This document shows positions 16,059-16,165 of a stretch of 16,165 nucleotides of DNA, one piece after another; positions within the stretch are counted from its first letter, which is position 1; each line of letters opens with the position of its first letter. Location: NCBI GenBank assembly GCA_016707705.1, contig JADJHD010000009.1, forward strand, positions 1-16,165, written 5' to 3'. Origin of the DNA: Bacteroidales bacterium (lineage in GTDB: Bacteria > Bacteroidota > Bacteroidia > Bacteroidales > UBA4417). The notes under the pieces are model-generated. The model ran no database searches. It was not told where the DNA came from and saw nothing but the letters and a program-made list of their open reading frames with translations. The translations under genes and the position numbers were made by a program.

Positions 16059-16165
16059 GATTTCTTTTGGAAAAATGAGTGTAAAAATATACTTCCCTCC
16101 TTCTGGTATTACAGATCGATAGGTGATGCTTTACATGATGCTGATGCATGACAGTTCTGGCATAA
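16059..16165 (-). pseudogene. C-terminal end of a sensor histidine kinase (partial)
   Basis: Immediately upstream of the response regulator, the peptide SVIPEGGKYIFTLIFPKEI resembles the last strands of a histidine-kinase ATPase domain (after the G2 box: 'I...S..G.Gs.F...lP'). The preceding bases carry His codons in another frame, suggesting the usual '(V)xxHHG' and another frame error. The gene runs off the window. The link to a kinase is inferred mainly from its neighbour. Confidence 0.4.

Overview
The window looks like chromosomal DNA of a member of the Bacteroidota, probably an uncultured environmental lineage. It is AT-rich. Several genes have upstream Bacteroidota-type promoters (a TTG/TTTG box about 19-22 nt before TAnnTTTG). 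The proteins are also of kinds typical of that phylum: a secreted protein opening with a GIGTTTP motif, a RhlE-type DEAD-box helicase, a c-type cytochrome lipoprotein, a two-domain VOC protein and a methyltransferase/GT2 fusion. I see no rRNA, tRNA, CRISPR array, insertion sequence or phage module.

Layout. 1-1030 (+): remains of a small unknown gene and of a VTC-domain (polyphosphate-polymerase-like) gene. 1082-2610 (-): a small GreA-C-terminal-like protein split in two, preceded by a two-domain VOC protein broken by several indels. 2695-3495 (-): an intact short-chain dehydrogenase, divergent from an intact DEAD-box helicase (3740-4981, +). 4998-6956 (-): a secreted beta-roll protein built from seven exact 50-residue units. 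7251-9871 (+): ClpB with a single frameshift. 9846-10571 (-): a di-haem c-type lipoprotein. 10725-11372 (-): an outer-membrane beta-barrel protein. 11529-13028 (-): a methyltransferase fused to a GT2 glycosyltransferase, divergent from a heavily frameshifted GT39 membrane glycosyltransferase (13139-14970, +). 15024-15360 (+): an unrecognised membrane-protein remnant. 15382-16165 (-): a frameshifted OmpR-type response regulator and the end of its sensor kinase.

Working together: the GT2 and GT39 genes could form a donor-synthase/acceptor-transferase pair using a polyprenyl-phosphate sugar at the envelope. The beta-roll protein, cytochrome lipoprotein and beta-barrel protein are separate envelope genes. 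ClpB and the helicase are housekeeping or stress genes.

A dominant property of the window is its indels. Conserved genes at both ends (1-2610 and 13400-16165) are interrupted many times, while most of 2695-11372 reads cleanly apart from one lost G in clpB. This fits low-coverage sequence at contig ends at least as well as true gene decay, so 'pseudogene' here means 'broken as written'. I found no convincing undescribed system. The most distinctive item is the exact 16-17-17 residue super-periodicity of the beta-roll protein.
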